From contig JALUTQ010000039.1 of assembly GCA_032718865.1 (NCBI GenBank), positions 186,001 to 250,000 on the forward strand: DNA of 64,000 nucleotides, given 5' to 3'. A program made the position numbers and the translations under genes. This document shows, piece after piece, positions 35,084 to 47,597 of this stretch. The first letter of the stretch is position 1. Each line of letters starts with the position of its first letter. Source of the DNA: Tilletia caries (Eukaryota; Basidiomycota; Exobasidiomycetes; Tilletiales; Tilletiaceae). The notes under the pieces were generated by a model that was not told the origin of the DNA, made no database searches, and saw only the letters and a list, made by a program, of their open reading frames with translations.

Positions 35084-35633
35084 TTACTTCTTGCCAGTCT
35101 TGTTCTTCATCGCCGCTCTCCTGCCCTCGCCTGTGTGGAGGAAGAAAGAGAACTCGGAAGAAGTCAGCATTCAAATTCCACAAGCAGAAGCAGACAAATG
35201 TCGGACACTCCTTCGACACGAGAAGAAGAACTCACCCTTCTTTGGAGGACCTTTACCCAAAGCCTTCCTCCTCTTCACATCCTCCAACCGCTGCAATTCC
35301 TCCGGCGTATACACCATCCTCGACGCTACAACTCCAGCAGCATACCTGTCCTCCATACTCCCCAGACCGGCCAACCGTCTCCCGTCCAGTAGGAACCGCC
35401 TCACCTCGCTCAGCTTGAGCGTAGGTGGGTAGTACTCCACCATACGGGGCCCGACAAGGGGTTTGCGAAGGAATTTGGCTCCCGTGCGGACGTTTTGCGG
35501 GTTGTACGTTGTTCCGAACAGGGAGGCGCGGAGGGCCGCGAGATTGGAGAGGTTAGATTTGCGTGGGGTCGAGGACGCGCTTTCGACGGCATTGAGAAAG
35601 CGTGGGTGGTATGGTTCTTCTGAGCTTGATTTT

Positions 35634-35664
<31 letters not shown>

Positions 35665-35854
35665 GAGGAGGAGGTGTTGCTTCTGCGCGTGTGGGTGCGG
35701 GTGCGGGTGCTGCTGCTGATGTTGATGCCGAAGCGGAGGTGGAGGCGGACGTCGAGGCTGCACGTAACGACATCGACTGGGACGCGGAACTCCTCCCGAC
35801 TATTCTTCGCAGCGCTGGGCTCCCTAGAAGGCAGTTTGGCATTGTCATCGTCAT
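35084..35854 (-). CDS. mitochondrial small ribosomal subunit protein mS33 (MRPS33/Rsm27)
   Basis: Two exons (35854-35236, 35130-35084) give 221 aa. Residues 1-75 are a Ser/Ala/Pro-rich, basic leader expected to be a mitochondrial presequence. The conserved part reads LAALRASLFGTTYNPQNVRTGAKFLRKPLVGPRMVEYYPP, then ELQRLEDVKRRKALGKGPPKKGEGRRAAMKNK, which matches the LFG...Y(Y/W)PP...KGPPKKGEGKRA pattern of mS33. The last exon is only 47 nt and supplies the basic C terminus. It is part of the mitoribosome small subunit. MSLRAAST is a possible internal start; the longer form was kept because the upstream ATG is in frame. Confidence 0.88.
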
Positions 35855-36687
35855 TCTCCTTAAACGTCGAAATGTGTTCGGCTCGGTCTAGAGAAGCGTA
35901 GAAAAACGAAGGTCAGCACAGGCAACACAGAGAAGGAAGGAAGGGGAATGCAATCGAAGGGGAGGCTCAGAAAGATTGAACTAGGTTCTTGTCGCCAACG
36001 CTCCCTTCCGAAGAAGAGGAGTTGCTGAAGTCTAACATATTTTGTAATGCCATCATTGTGCCGGCCCTTCGACCTGCGGGCCTGGGGGCAGGAAGAGGAA
36101 AGAGATGCTACGCGGTGGGCGCAGGAGTAGACTCACCTTGTTGTCGTGAGGCGAGGGGAATGAAAGGCGAAGGTGGGATGGACGTCGTGTGCAGCGTCGG
36201 CAAGGCGATCTTCTCGACATCAGCAAGGCGGGTGACTGCGGTGACTGACTCGGCCGAGAAAAGTCAAGACAAACCACGTACCACGTGCCTGGACGGAAAA
36301 CGGTGACTCACCCAGTTGAGCTCGTCTTCGATATGAGGACAACCAACAGAGGTCTACGAACTCTCAACTCAGGTCTACTGAAGATGGCCCAATATCGCCA
36401 GCAAGACCATGCCATGGCAACAGGCTGTTGCGAGGACGGGATGAGGGGCTGGGTGTCACGCTGTAGCCTTGAGAATCTCATCTTGGTAGGGTCCAGGGCG
36501 GAAGTCTATGCGGATGTTGAGTCGCGAATGCGATCCATATCAACCTGGCGTACTGAAATTCTTCCTTCCTTCCTTCCCTCTACCCTTCCCATCTTCTGTT
36601 CTTTTCAGCTGACCTTCCTCGATCTCGCTCCCTTCTGAATTCTGTCCCACGGCCCAGTCGCCTCCCAACCAGCTCGACTCCTCTCAA
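35855..36687. other. divergent intergenic region
   Basis: Lies between the S33 start and the Ser/Pro-rich gene and should hold both promoters. No ORF with family resemblance. Confidence 0.45.
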
Positions 36688-39027
36688 ATGAAACTGTTGG
36701 CGGCACTCCAGGCGCGTTGGGCCGATCACTTCTTCGCGTTTGGCGACAGTGCGCCTCCGCGCTCGAAAAGTGGCACCAACAACGACGACAAGGCCGCACC
36801 AATCGCCCCAACAAAACCGCTCCTTCGCTCTCGCAGTCGAGCAGGACGGTTCTCTTTGAAACGCGCTTCCGCCGCGCCCAGCCAGCCCGCGCAAGATCGA
36901 TCCGAGGCTGTGTGCAGCATCGCTGTGGCTTCAAATCGACGTCGCATCATCCGCTCCTCTATTTCCTCCCCTGCTATTGCTGCACAAGCCGACGGGACCA
37001 AGAGCCACCAACGGAAGGAGACGGTACTCAAAGCTCAACAGTCAGCCTGGCAATTGCGCTCCCCACACCCATGCGTGTCACAGCCAAAAGAACCACACCT
37101 TGTCGAGTCGCCCGCACAAATGATACCGACTTCAGCTTCAGCTTCGAGTACCGCTGCATCATCGCCGGTAACGACGCCAGCCCCTTCGGTAACTCGTGCT
37201 TCGCCCTGCCGCTCGCCACTGGACACGCCTCCGCCCTCGTCTCCAGCGCCTCCGCCAGCCATAATCGGTCTCAATCCTCTCTCTAAGCAATTCGCTGAGA
37301 GCGTCTCCGAGATGCCGTCATTGTATGTTGGCAAGGGCGGCAGACCGCTCAGTCTTCGAATGGCAAGTGACGATGGGATGAGTTTCGAAACTCTTTCGGT
37401 GGTCGGGAAAGCGGATGTCGGGATGGATCCATCTCTGAAACCGGGCTCTGCTCTACCAGCAGAGTTCATGCTGCCGCAGAGGACCCTCTCGCGGCCACCT
37501 TCGGCTTGTACTCTTCCTGAGCTGCGGACATTGGCGGCTTCGAACGCTCAAAGAACCGATTTCGGAGTAGTCAGGACTACATCAGTGCGATCTCAAGAGC
37601 TCGCCAGTTCTCAGCGTCGGTCTTGGACCGGCGTCCAATTCACGACGCCCGCAGCGCATCACTTCCGGCCCTTCGTTGGCGATAGAAACTCGCTTCCCAC
37701 TTTCGCACGTCCGATGTCGCCCCAGCTCGGGTTTCCTCTCCCACACCCACCTCGGCCACGGCTGGTCGAAGCTCCACGATCGTTCACACCTCCCCTGAGC
37801 GTCATCAAGGAGAATCAAGTCGATCCTCAACGGGTCAAAAGATGGTCTGCTACTTCGGTTTCGTCGACGGGCTCCAGGTACCAGATGGCGCAACCCGTCT
37901 TGCACCGGCCCATTCCAGTCCCAGTCAATGGTATTTCGCTATACCAACCCATGCATCTAGGACCCATTCCGGTCACACCTGTCGGACAACCTTACATGCC
38001 GACGCCGCTTAACAGAAAAGGGTCTACTTCACCGCCCTTTCCGCCTATGGCTACCGGTCGAGCATATCCTCACGACCCGCGTTCGCCACACAATCCTTAC
38101 CACCCATCTATGCCGAGGCAAAGTGCTAACATCCCAGCTCCGGCATACACTTCGCCGCCGATGCGGCCGCATATGCTACCCCAGGTCAATCTTCCCATGC
38201 CATCGCCTTTCTACCCGAACATGCCAGCAGCGGGCCTCCCTCCTAACTTCACGAAGAGTAAAGCGGGCATGATGCAGGATCAAGGATGGTCTCCTGGTCC
38301 TCCATCGCTACCACCTTCCTACCTGCGCGCTGTCGGTCACGCTCACTCCACGTCCGAGATGCAGGGGACGTATTGCTACCGGACCACGGCGCCGTTCACT
38401 TTGAACGGCTCCACTTGGGGAACTGGCGGTTTTGAACAAGCCCGACAAGCGAAAGCAAGTCGCCGTCGTAGTGAGCCCAGCGGCATGGAGAGTGACAGCA
38501 GTGCGGGCTCGTCGTCGAAGACGGCAACAAGCAATAGTGGTCCTGTCATTCAGTTCCTCATTCGGTCGCCGCAGAAGCTTGGGGCCATGCGGCTACTGGG
38601 CTCTTCGAAACCTCGGACGTCGTCCAAGGGTAGTTCGGGCTTGTCACCGATCAAGCAGGGCCTCGCGGGTAGCGGGTCCACGTCCCATTCGGATGGGCAT
38701 GCAGGCGACTATGGACATATTCCAGTCATCTACATATCCAGCGGAGAGGAAGCCCAACAAGGTGGGGGTTATTGGGAAGACCCGGGACGGGACCGAAATC
38801 GTTCGCCAGATCTCGTTAGGAACATGGTCTCGCCTCGACCCTCGCTGGGCGAGCGTCGGACGACAGAGGGCGAAGTCCCGATAACATCGTCCGCTGTGAC
38901 GAAGCGGTGGAGCGTCCAACAGGTCTCGCGTGATAGATCAGCTTCCGCGCCATGGTTGCCCGCGGTGCCATCGGCGCTCCGACGAGTACACCACGACGGG
39001 GAGGAGCGCGGTACCTTCTCACCCTGA
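36688..39027 (+). CDS. Ser/Pro-rich, largely disordered protein of 779 aa
   Basis: One uninterrupted ORF starting MKLLAALQARWADHF, a short amphipathic segment. The remainder is low-complexity Ser/Pro/Thr with many SP and TP sites, a Pro/Met/Tyr-rich middle (about residues 400-550, PYMPTPL, PSMPRQS), and short ordered-looking islands (GPVIQFLIRSPQKLGAMRLLG, HIPVIYISSGEE). No catalytic or membrane domain is recognised. The abundance of SP/TP sites suggests a phosphorylated regulatory protein, but this is inference. The length of the open frame argues that it is real. Confidence 0.65.
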   Translation: MKLLAALQARWADHFFAFGDSAPPRSKSGTNNDDKAAPIAPTKPLLRSRSRAGRFSLKRASAAPSQPAQDRSEAVCSIAVASNRRRIIRSSISSPAIAAQADGTKSHQRKETVLKAQQSAWQLRSPHPCVSQPKEPHLVESPAQMIPTSASASSTAASSPVTTPAPSVTRASPCRSPLDTPPPSSPAPPPAIIGLNPLSKQFAESVSEMPSLYVGKGGRPLSLRMASDDGMSFETLSVVGKADVGMDPSLKPGSALPAEFMLPQRTLSRPPSACTLPELRTLAASNAQRTDFGVVRTTSVRSQELASSQRRSWTGVQFTTPAAHHFRPFVGDRNSLPTFARPMSPQLGFPLPHPPRPRLVEAPRSFTPPLSVIKENQVDPQRVKRWSATSVSSTGSRYQMAQPVLHRPIPVPVNGISLYQPMHLGPIPVTPVGQPYMPTPLNRKGSTSPPFPPMATGRAYPHDPRSPHNPYHPSMPRQSANIPAPAYTSPPMRPHMLPQVNLPMPSPFYPNMPAAGLPPNFTKSKAGMMQDQGWSPGPPSLPPSYLRAVGHAHSTSEMQGTYCYRTTAPFTLNGSTWGTGGFEQARQAKASRRRSEPSGMESDSSAGSSSKTATSNSGPVIQFLIRSPQKLGAMRLLGSSKPRTSSKGSSGLSPIKQGLAGSGSTSHSDGHAGDYGHIPVIYISSGEEAQQGGGYWEDPGRDRNRSPDLVRNMVSPRPSLGERRTTEGEVPITSSAVTKRWSVQQVSRDRSASAPWLPAVPSALRRVHHDGEERGTFSP

Positions 39028-39457
39028 TGACCCTTCACTCGATCATTCTTTCGACGGTAACGATTTTCACGAAGATATGACACGAAAACATGCACCTCTT
39101 GGCCACATACACCAGACATACCAATGTATATTTGAAGCCCCTGCCTTATGTCCCTCCCAAATTCAACCATCCTCTAGAGACGCGATACAAACCGACCCCT
39201 TGTGGTAATTACAGGCGTGGGAATTTGGGTGTATTTATTTCTGTTCATGTCCCACAGAGATTTACCAGTGAAAAGAAGGTTTGTCCGTTTTCCATCTCCG
39301 ACGGAGAAAACAGGCGCACCGTCCACATCCACACTCGCACTGCACCCCCTTCTCTCTGCAACTTCCCCTCTCCGCAAAGACACTGGTGCCGTAGATACCG
39401 CAGAGTGCGGACTGCGGATTGTCCAACTGGTGGGCGTGGAGCAATTGTGTAAAGAGT

Positions 39458-41246
39458 ATGTCAGGTGTGGCCGGCTCGTCAAGAGCTTCCTCGTCATCGT
39501 CACCATCAGGACCGGCAGCAGGTTCAGGATCAGGGATGGAGGGGCGACCGCATACAGTGCCTCTCTTCGCCGACGGGTCCTCGACCTTCCCATCCCCCCT
39601 CCCAGTCTACGGCGGCGGATCCACCGCGGCATCACCCGACCTCGGCTGGACTGCCCCTCCGCCGGACTCCCGTCTCGAACTGTCCCAGGTCCACTTCTTC
39701 CTCCGACATGGCGAACGCACACCCGTCCGGATCCGGCTGGAGAAATCGACTCCTCCTATTCCGAGCAGGTGGAATCTGTGCCACGGCACCGCTTATATGC
39801 GCGCCAACGTGTTGCAGCTCAGTCGTGGCCAGCCCGTACTTGATGAGATGCCTGCCCAGCGCGTCGTCGAAGCTGGACCATCCAAGCTCGTACCGCAATC
39901 GGCCTTCAATGGAGAGTGGTGAGTATGCTCTATGCGACTCTGCATGTTCTGTCCAGCATGTATACACGTACTGATCCATCGGAAAACACTTGTCTTTTGG
40001 CATCCAGTCTTCCCGGCGAACTCACAAACCTAGGTCGAATGTCAAGTTACGAAATCGGCCAAAAGCTTCGAGCGCTCTATTCCGATCGCCTTCACTTCTT
40101 ACCTGAGTCCGTCACCGCCCAGGATCAAGAGTTGTTCGTGTTCCGCAGCACAAACATGTCCAGAACTGTCGAGACCTGTCAACAGGTCGTCTCGGGCATG
40201 CTCCCGTCACAAGCAAGATCAGCGAATCCTGCTGGCGGTGTCTTCATACCTCGTATCCACGTCCGAAATTTTTTAACGGAGACGTTAATACCGAACACAC
40301 TGGGCTGCTCGCGTTTCCGGCAGCTTGATAGGCACTATGCCGAAAAGGCGGCTACAACTCACAACTCAACTCTTGAACCCCTCGACGCTACTCTTTCGCC
40401 ACATAACGACGGCCAACCTATACGAGTCGATGGCCATCCGCGGCTATCTGGTCTGCTGGATACGATTCGGGCCGCCCAAGCGCACGGCTTCCCAGTACCC
40501 GACGCCTTCATGGCTCCCAAGACGGTCGAGCTCGCAAACAAGGCTCTGTTGGCGGAGTGGTTCTCTGGATATAATGATCCAGACCCGCAACGGGCATTGG
40601 AGTACAGAAGATTGTCGATGAGCCGATTGTTCTCGGAACTACAGACCCGATTGGATTCGAAAGCCAAACAGCCGGAGAAGGACGCTCTCCGACTCGGCAT
40701 TTATTCAACACGTGAGTACATTCTCGTTAGCTTCACGCTCTGATGCCTTAAAGCTTACAGTCGATTTGCTCTCATGTGATAGATGATACTACTCTTGCCG
40801 GTATTCTCTGCACATTGGACGCCTTTGACAATCAATGGCCTGCTTTCGCTGCGACACTCAATTTCGAACTCTTCCGTCGGACACAGCGCTCCGACACTGC
40901 CAATTCTGCTTCCCCATCCACTGCTTCCGGGCTTCTCTCACGTCTCGGCTTCAAAGACAATACTGTAAAAGATGAACATTGTAAGTGTTGGACATAAAAT
41001 GCCAGCTCGCCACTGATCAAATGCTAACAGAGCACACACTCGGACATAGATGTACGTGTACGATACGGAGCCAAGACACTCCGCCTTCCAGCCTGCGCCG
41101 CAGCAGGCAAGCATCTCGACGGGCACGCCGAATTCTGCACACTCGATGCCTTCCGGCAGGTCGTCGACTCGCTCCAGCATCCCGAAGGTCTCAGCTGGGA
41201 GGCGGAGTGCGAGGCGGGCGCCAAGACGCAGCGGAGCAGCAAGTGA
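39458..41246 (+). CDS. histidine acid phosphatase (ACP6/lysophosphatidate phosphatase-like)
   Basis: Four exons (39458-39918, 40008-40711, 40783-40980, 41050-41246) give 519 aa with phase kept at each junction. The catalytic phosphohistidine motif is VHFFLRHGERTP; the second half of the active site is HDTTLAG, where the exon 2-3 splice creates the His codon. NLGRMSSYEIGQKLRALY and FRSTNMSRTVETCQQVVSGML are typical of the branch-2 histidine phosphatases. No clear signal peptide; the N-terminal 90 residues are Ser/Gly/Pro-rich. The nearest type is the ACP6/PHOXC-like group, which removes phosphate from lysophosphatidic acid or inositol-type substrates; the actual substrate is not known. Confidence 0.88.
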
Positions 41247-42697
41247 AGCCCCTCAATACCGAATTCGCGCAAGCGACCATTGTTTTTTTATGTCCCGACA
41301 AGTCACAACCTCTTCATCGCATATCATTGGCATTCGTGGGTAGGTGGTGGGTCAGCGTGACACGTCTCCGTGTGTCGCCCTCCATCGGTTCGGTGTTCCA
41401 TCCTGCAGGTTTGTTCCAGCGCTGGCATTGCTTATCCTCTTGCTTCCTTCAAGTCGGGTTTCTCCCCTTCAGCCTCAACTCATTTGCTCTTTTCCTTCTA
41501 CCCCAAAATCCTCTGCCCATCCCCCTACCCCTTCCTCTTCCCATACCCGGGCTCATTAATCAGTGTTACGAGAGCTACTATTCCACTCTTGCGCACTTTC
41601 ATGCCGAGCCCAGATCAAACACCAAAGACCCTACGGGGATCTGACCGGGACTTTTCACTTTGTCAGGTGGGAGCTTTTTCTTCCACTTCTTCACTTGGCC
41701 ATTCTTGCTCTTGGACAACTCTTCGACCTTCCTGTCACGCTGACACGACGCTTAACAAAGCCCTCGAATGAACATGTGCGTTTGCTTTTGCCCTTTCCCT
41801 CGTTGTGTCTCTTTGCCCGCAAGTGCCCCGCTCTCGCTCATTCATCGCGTTGAGCTCGGGACTGACTCACTCCTGCATCTGTCCGTCTTGTCAATCAATG
41901 ATTAATGATTAGCCAGTCTCGGGAGCGGTCTCATCTTGCCTGCCAGCTTCTACGATAACCCGCTTGTCCCCGGAGAGTCGTACTTCGCATTATTCCTCCT
42001 CGAATATCGCCATCACCGCGATCACCATTCACCGTTCACCCACCACTCAGCTGTGGTGAACATGCACGCACCCATGGTTCAGTGGTGAGTTGCCTGTGCA
42101 CCGCGATGATTACCCGGGTTCGACGGATGTAGCCCGCCCAGAGGTGCGCCCGAGGGGGGCCTTGCATCAACGAACATAATTTCGTCATTCGGGCCTTGAC
42201 TTTGAGGGTGCTGGCGATATTACCGTTGGGCCTTCCTTACCATTTCGGGACACATGACACGGCCAATCGTCAATTGGTCATTGGTCGCGCAGGGAAGGAT
42301 GACCGCGACATCCAGTTATGAGGGAGGGAAAATCAACTGCCGCCTTGGCGGCCAAGGTGGGGTGAATACGACGAGGAACGGGGGCGATCTCTGACGCTCA
42401 TCTTGTCTTGTGCCGTTGTGCCTCTGCCTCATGTTGCCTCGTGCTGGCTGTTGCATGCCTCATCAGTCTCATGGCCCCGTTTCTTGCGTCCTGCCTATGG
42501 AAATGATCTGCCCTCCGACAGATGTAAATACGCTGACGTTCTCTCTTCCCCCCTTGACATGATACGTTCAGCCCCTCTCTACTGCCCCTCCCTCTTTGCC
42601 ACCTGTGGCTTGGCCCTCTCCAGCTTATACCCTTCTCCCTTCCCTCCCTCAAACGTTCCTTTGCTTTCCTCCCCTTACCACAGTAGCAATTGTCGCC
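41247..42697. other. catalase upstream region
   Basis: No gene recognised over 1.45 kb. 42550-42690 is CT-rich and leads into the catalase ATG, as in a basidiomycete promoter. A tRNA-like patch near 42075-42140 does not fold. Confidence 0.45.
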
Positions 42698-44729
42698 ATG
42701 CGTGTCAGTGCGCCTCTTTTCCTCCTTCTCGCCACTACAATCGCGTGCGCTACGGCCACGCCGGACCGAACCTTCCTTAAAGTCCGTTCTGGGCACGGGG
42801 TTCGCAAAGCTGCTCATCGCGCCGTGGCAGGCGCCTTCGACTGGTTCACGGGCCCTCGCGTGCAGGAAGATGCTTCCACGAAGCCATCGTCTCAGTTGAC
42901 GTACACGACTGAGAACGGCCGGGAGTGGTTCCAGCCCCAGGGCGCCCAGCGAGTCGGTCAGCGTGGGCCTCTGCTTCTGCAGGACACCCATCTGCTCGAT
43001 ACTCTGGCTCATTTCGTCCGCGAGCGCATCCCGGAACGTGTAGTGCATGCGCGTGGACTCGGGGCTCATGGAACGTTTACGATCACGACCGACTTCGCGT
43101 CTAAATACTCGATGGCCGACGTCTTCAAGAAGGGCACTGTCAGTCCGGTGACAATCCGCTTCTCCACTGTGGGCGGAGGTCGCGGTAGCGCTGATGCTGC
43201 CCGGGACCCTCGCGGCTTCGCGATCAAAATCAGGACCAAGAAGGGAATCCTCGACTGGGTCTTCAACAATACACCTGGTATGTGACAATTTGCAGGAGTT
43301 GGGACTCAGACCATCATCTGCAGATATACATGGACATCGCTGACGCAGTCTCTTGGTGGTCCCGCAGTCTTCTTCATTCGCGATCCGACCCGTTTCCGCA
43401 CCTTCATCCACACCCAAAAGACCGATCCGGCTACGAACACAAACTCCAAAGATGCGGTCTGGGACTACTTCAGTCAGGCCCCCGAATCGATGCTGCAAGC
43501 CATGCGTTTGATGTCGGATCTCGGCACACCGGCCAGCGTCCGAAACATGAACGGTTGGTCGGGGCACACATACCGCCTCGTCGACGAGAACGGAAAGTGG
43601 GTCTACACACGTGTTCTTCTCGAGACGGACCAGGGCATCAAGAACTTCACTGCAGCTGAGGCCGCCATTGCTAGTCAGTCGCCAGAGCATGCCACCATGG
43701 ACCTCTACAACGCCATCGCCCAAGGCCAGTTCCCTTCGTGGACGGTCAAGTTCCAAGTCATGACCAAGGAAGAGGCTGCCAAGTACCGGTACGATGTCCT
43801 CGATCTTACCAGTGAGTTCCCGAAAAACATCGTTGGCGACAGAGAGGACGAACGTTCCAAGAGCTGACTTCTCAATCTGTCTATCTACTCGCAGAGGACT
43901 GGCTCGACGTGCCTTACCACGAAGTCGGCAAGATCGTGCTCAACCAAAACCCGGTCAACTACTTCGCCGAGATCGAGCAGGTGAGATCACTATTCGTGCT
44001 TTTCTGTCTCTGAAAGGGGGTCTTTGCTCACCTCCATATTTTTCGCATCAGTCTCACTTCAGCCCCTCCAACATGGTTGACGGCTGGGCACCCTCAGCTG
44101 ACCCCGTCCTTCAAGGTGAGCATGCGCAGATTTTCGCTTCAAGTCGCCTAGAAGCTCACGTCCTCGAAATTGTCACGTTGACCCATGCAGCCCGGCTTTT
44201 CTCGTACAACGACGCTGGTACGTTTGAGACATTGCAAACAACGTGTCTGAAGCACATGAGCAATACTGATAAACTTGCTTGACCTACAGGACGGCACCGT
44301 CTGGGCCCCAACTACCTCCAAATCCCTGTCAACTGCCCCCTGAACGTTGTCGCCAACTTCCAACGCGACGGATTGGGCGCCGTTCTGGGCAACGCCGGCA
44401 ATCGGCCCAACTACCTCTCCTCGCAGGACCCCCTCCACGCCATCCCGCGGCCCAAATGGGTCTTCGACGACGACGACCTCGAAAGCACGACAACCTACTG
44501 GTCCTCACAGATCAACGAGACAATCGACTACGAACAGCCCAAGATCTTCGTCGAGAAGACGATGAGCCAGCAGGACCGCACGAACTTGATCAGCAACATC
44601 GTCGGTTCCCTCGGGCAGGTCCAGGACAAGAAGATCGTGGAGAACACCTTGCAGGTGTTTGCCAAGATTTCTGCGGAGCTTGAGGCGGGCGTCCGAAAGG
44701 GGTTGGGTGGTGATGCGAAGAGCAACTGA
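42698..44729 (+). CDS. secreted haem catalase
   Basis: Six exons (42698-43277, 43368-43811, 43895-43980, 44052-44115, 44191-44217, 44290-44729) give 546 aa. Catalase disproportionates H2O2 to water and oxygen. A signal peptide is seen ([20 protein letters not shown]). The active-site His is in [14 protein letters not shown] (His117), the distal Asn region is WVFNNTPVFFIRDP, and the proximal haem Tyr is in [17 protein letters not shown] (Tyr397). The C-terminal [18 protein letters not shown] is typical of small-subunit catalases. The 27-nt exon 5 contains the haem-ligand Tyr and would be missed by simple gene finding. The signal peptide suggests export, so a role against external peroxide (for example from a host or competitor) is plausible. 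Confidence 0.93.
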
Positions 44730-45482
44730 GGGGCTTTTCCGAAGCATCATCCAAAAAGGTCTGCCGGCGGACCATGTTCTGCTCCTTACTCCATGTCCCA
44801 TCTTCCAGTGCACACTGCTTTCGAAATACAATGCCCTCGCCCTTCGTCATCGAGACCTTCCCGCTTCTCAGCTTGTCGGCAGACTGAGGAAATAAACAGA
44901 ACGGGTAATAGTTTCCTTGTGCTTTGCTACATATGAGGGAGAAAGGGACGTCAGGAGGAAAGGAGAAATGAGAGAGATGCGTAGGGACTGAGAAGATGGA
45001 CCAAAAAGGGAGAGGCGCAAACGAGTTATAGTGACTGGAAGACTGTGATGGAGCCGAGAGGTAAGGGGACGGTATGGTCCGCGTAGTTGAGTTTGCAAGT
45101 GAGGTGAGAGATTACTGTCGAGAGTGGGACCAGGGCGCGCGCGCGAGGAAGAAGGGCATGAACGAAGTAGGGCCGGGAATGCTTGAGTTTGCATGAGATG
45201 CTGAGGCATAGATCGAGATCCGTGGCAGGAATGCGAGGGGTTGACGCGGGACCGGTCCTTTGCAAAGGAAGGCTGCCCATCGTTTGGCAAAGTAGTCCGT
45301 CGAAAAGGATCGGCCTCCCATCTGGCGAAATGGTATGGACAGCACCGGGACGCGGATTGGCGTGTTGATTCGAGTTTCGACGTCGTCACCCATGTTTCCG
45401 GCGGGCGAAAGGTGACCATATGAAGGTGACTATCAAAGAAAGGTATGAACAGGATCCCGGGAAGGCTTGGATTTTGTATCGC
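44730..45482. other. convergent intergenic region
   Basis: 3' flanks of the catalase (+) and the first CDK gene (-). No gene signature. Confidence 0.5.
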
Positions 45483-46820
45483 TTATGACATGGTCACAGC
45501 TTGCGTGATGGGGGCAAAGTATGGGTGTGCAAGGCATCGCTTCGCTGCAGATTTCGGTGAAAAGGCAGAAAGCCAAGACAGGATTTTGAGTACACCTCAA
45601 ACCAAACGCACGCTCTGGCCGGTACTCACCGCTTATCCGGCCTGCAGGGTCATATACGAGCATGTCCTTGAGCATATCATGCCCTTCGTCGTCGAGTTGT
45701 GGTACGATGCGGCGAAGTGGTACACCTGTCCAGCGCGGGAAGGTGGACTTGTAGTCTGGCAAACTCTGTACTCCCGGCCAGCTCTCATCTGTCGGAGTGC
45801 CCATAATCCTACAAGTAGGCGAAGGAGAAATTAGCTCTGTGGCTTTGATGCTGAGCAGAGACCACGAGCGCGAAGAACATACCGGAAGATTCTGAAGATC
45901 TCGTCGATCTCAGAGTCGCCAGGGAAGAGCGGGCTCCGGGCAGCCATCTCCGCGAAAATACAGCCTACCGACCACATGTCGATCGCGGTGCTGTAGTGTC
46001 TGCTGCCAAGAAGAACCTCGGGGGCACGATACCATAGCGTAACAACCTCGTGGGTGTAGGTGCGAAGAGGAATACCGAACGCGCGCGCCAGACCGAAGTC
46101 AGCAACCTTGAGGTTGCCTTCCTTGTCGATGAGCAGGTTTTGAGGTTTCAGATCGCGATGGAGGATGCGATGAGAGTGACAGTAGTAGATGCCTCGAATC
46201 AGCTGCCATGCGAATTTCTTTATTCGGCGAAAGAAACGAGGTCAGCGCTGATGTACGTAACTGGAGGACAAACAAATCTGGCGTCTGTGCCAGTTGTGAA
46301 AGACGCACCCTGACGATATCCGCGTTCATGCCCTCAGGGTTGGAGCTGACTTTCTCCATGTATTTTTTGAGGTCAAGGTCGAGATGTTCAAAGACAAGGT
46401 AGAGCTTGGAGTCCTGATGAATGACGTCGAACAATCTATGAAAAAGCGCGAAGCGAGGTGAGCACAGCTAGCAAACTGAAAGGTCAAGACAGGGTAACAT
46501 GATGCAGCTCACCTGACAATATTGTCATCTCGCGTCTCCTTCAGCAAGCTGATCTCCCGAATGGCCGTCGAGGGTACGCCCTCCTCTTCATTCTCGAAAC
46601 GGATTTTCTTGAGTGCTACTATGCGTCCGTTGCCTGCTGGGGTCAAGTCGCGTGCTTTGAAGACGACGCCGTAGGTACCTGACGCGCAGACGAACGCGTG
46701 GAGAAGAATGCAACAGCTGGTCAGCCCAACGCCATGAGTAGATAAAGAGATCAGGAGAGTGTTAGAAGACTCACCTTCTCCGATGTTTTCGAGACGGTGA
46801 TAGCAGTCGAGCGTCGACAT
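45483..46820 (-). CDS. CDK1-type cyclin-dependent kinase, copy with intact Thr-Tyr
   Basis: Six exons (46820-46775, 46678-46513, 46435-46309, 46217-45883, 45808-45630, 45544-45483) encode 304 aa. CDK1 drives the G2/M and other cell-cycle steps with cyclins. Seen: Gly loop IGEGE/GTYGVV with the Thr-Tyr pair that Wee1-type kinases phosphorylate; ALKKIRF; the cyclin-binding PSTAIRE helix; [19 protein letters not shown]; the T-loop [13 protein letters not shown]; and a C-terminal HPYFAPITQ. Exon lengths (46, 166, 127, 335, 179, 62) are identical to those of the neighbouring copy at 47598-48963, so the pair is a tandem duplicate. Nothing is truncated. Confidence 0.93.
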
Positions 46821-47242
46821 GGTTGTGTGGAAAGGGAGTCGATGGAGGAACAAAGGCTGAGAACAAAGAGAAGGTCTTGACACGCACGCACGTTGATGCT
46901 AAGGTCGGAAGGGACTGAGAAGCTCGAGATGGAAAAGGTGGAGAGAGAGTCGAAGGCGCGTCTGCTGCGTTCGTTGTCGAGTTCGTCCTGCTGACAGTCT
47001 TGGTCGATGGTCGTGGTGGTTGGGAGGTAGGAGTGTCGGACTAGGACATTCCCTCCCTGTACTCCGATCGTGCCCCGGCAAGAACAACACCTCCTCAGAC
47101 TCCACCTCCCGAAGTCTTGAGCAAAAGCAGACTCCGCTTCGGGTGTCTGCTCAAGCTTGGGAGGGAGAGTTTCCTCGCCCAGAAAACACATCTGTAGCGT
47201 CTCGCGTTCGGAGTCATGAAGTCTCGCGTCGAACGCGCCTCG

Positions 47243-47302
47243 GTGAAACCAACACTCCGCAAAACGCGTCGGCGCGAAATGAACATTTCGTCCCGGATAA
47301 AC
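47243..47302. promoter_or_regulatory. conserved upstream block of the left CDK copy
   Basis: A stretch beginning GTGAAACCAACACTC and ending CGGATAAAC, about 420-480 bp before the ATG, also occurs at 49624-49692 upstream of the other CDK gene. It was evidently duplicated with the coding region and kept, which suggests a shared promoter element. Confidence 0.55.
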
Positions 47303-47597
47303 AACTGCCGCGTCGATCATATTTTCCCTGGTTAACTACAAGTGGTCAGAAATTCAGAAGCAGGTTGCATTCAGAAGCGGGTGGGATTCGATACGTAGAT
47401 ATGCGTTGGATCCAGGGACCTGGGTCGATGACCTGAATATGTACAGAGGTCGAGTCGCTTTACACGTACAGCGCTGGGTTCCCAGCTCATCGGCTCAAGT
47501 GACTGGAGAAGTGGGATGGGAACGCAAATAGAGAATCAGCTCACTTCAGGAGCGGAAGCAAGTGAGAACGAAGGCGAACTCACAGGTCGTCTACCTC

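Noticed and set aside
42070..42145. tRNA-like segment (GGTTCAGTGGTGAGTT ... GGGTTCGAC)
   Set aside because: D-loop and T-loop words are present but neither the T stem nor the acceptor stem pairs, and no T-run follows.
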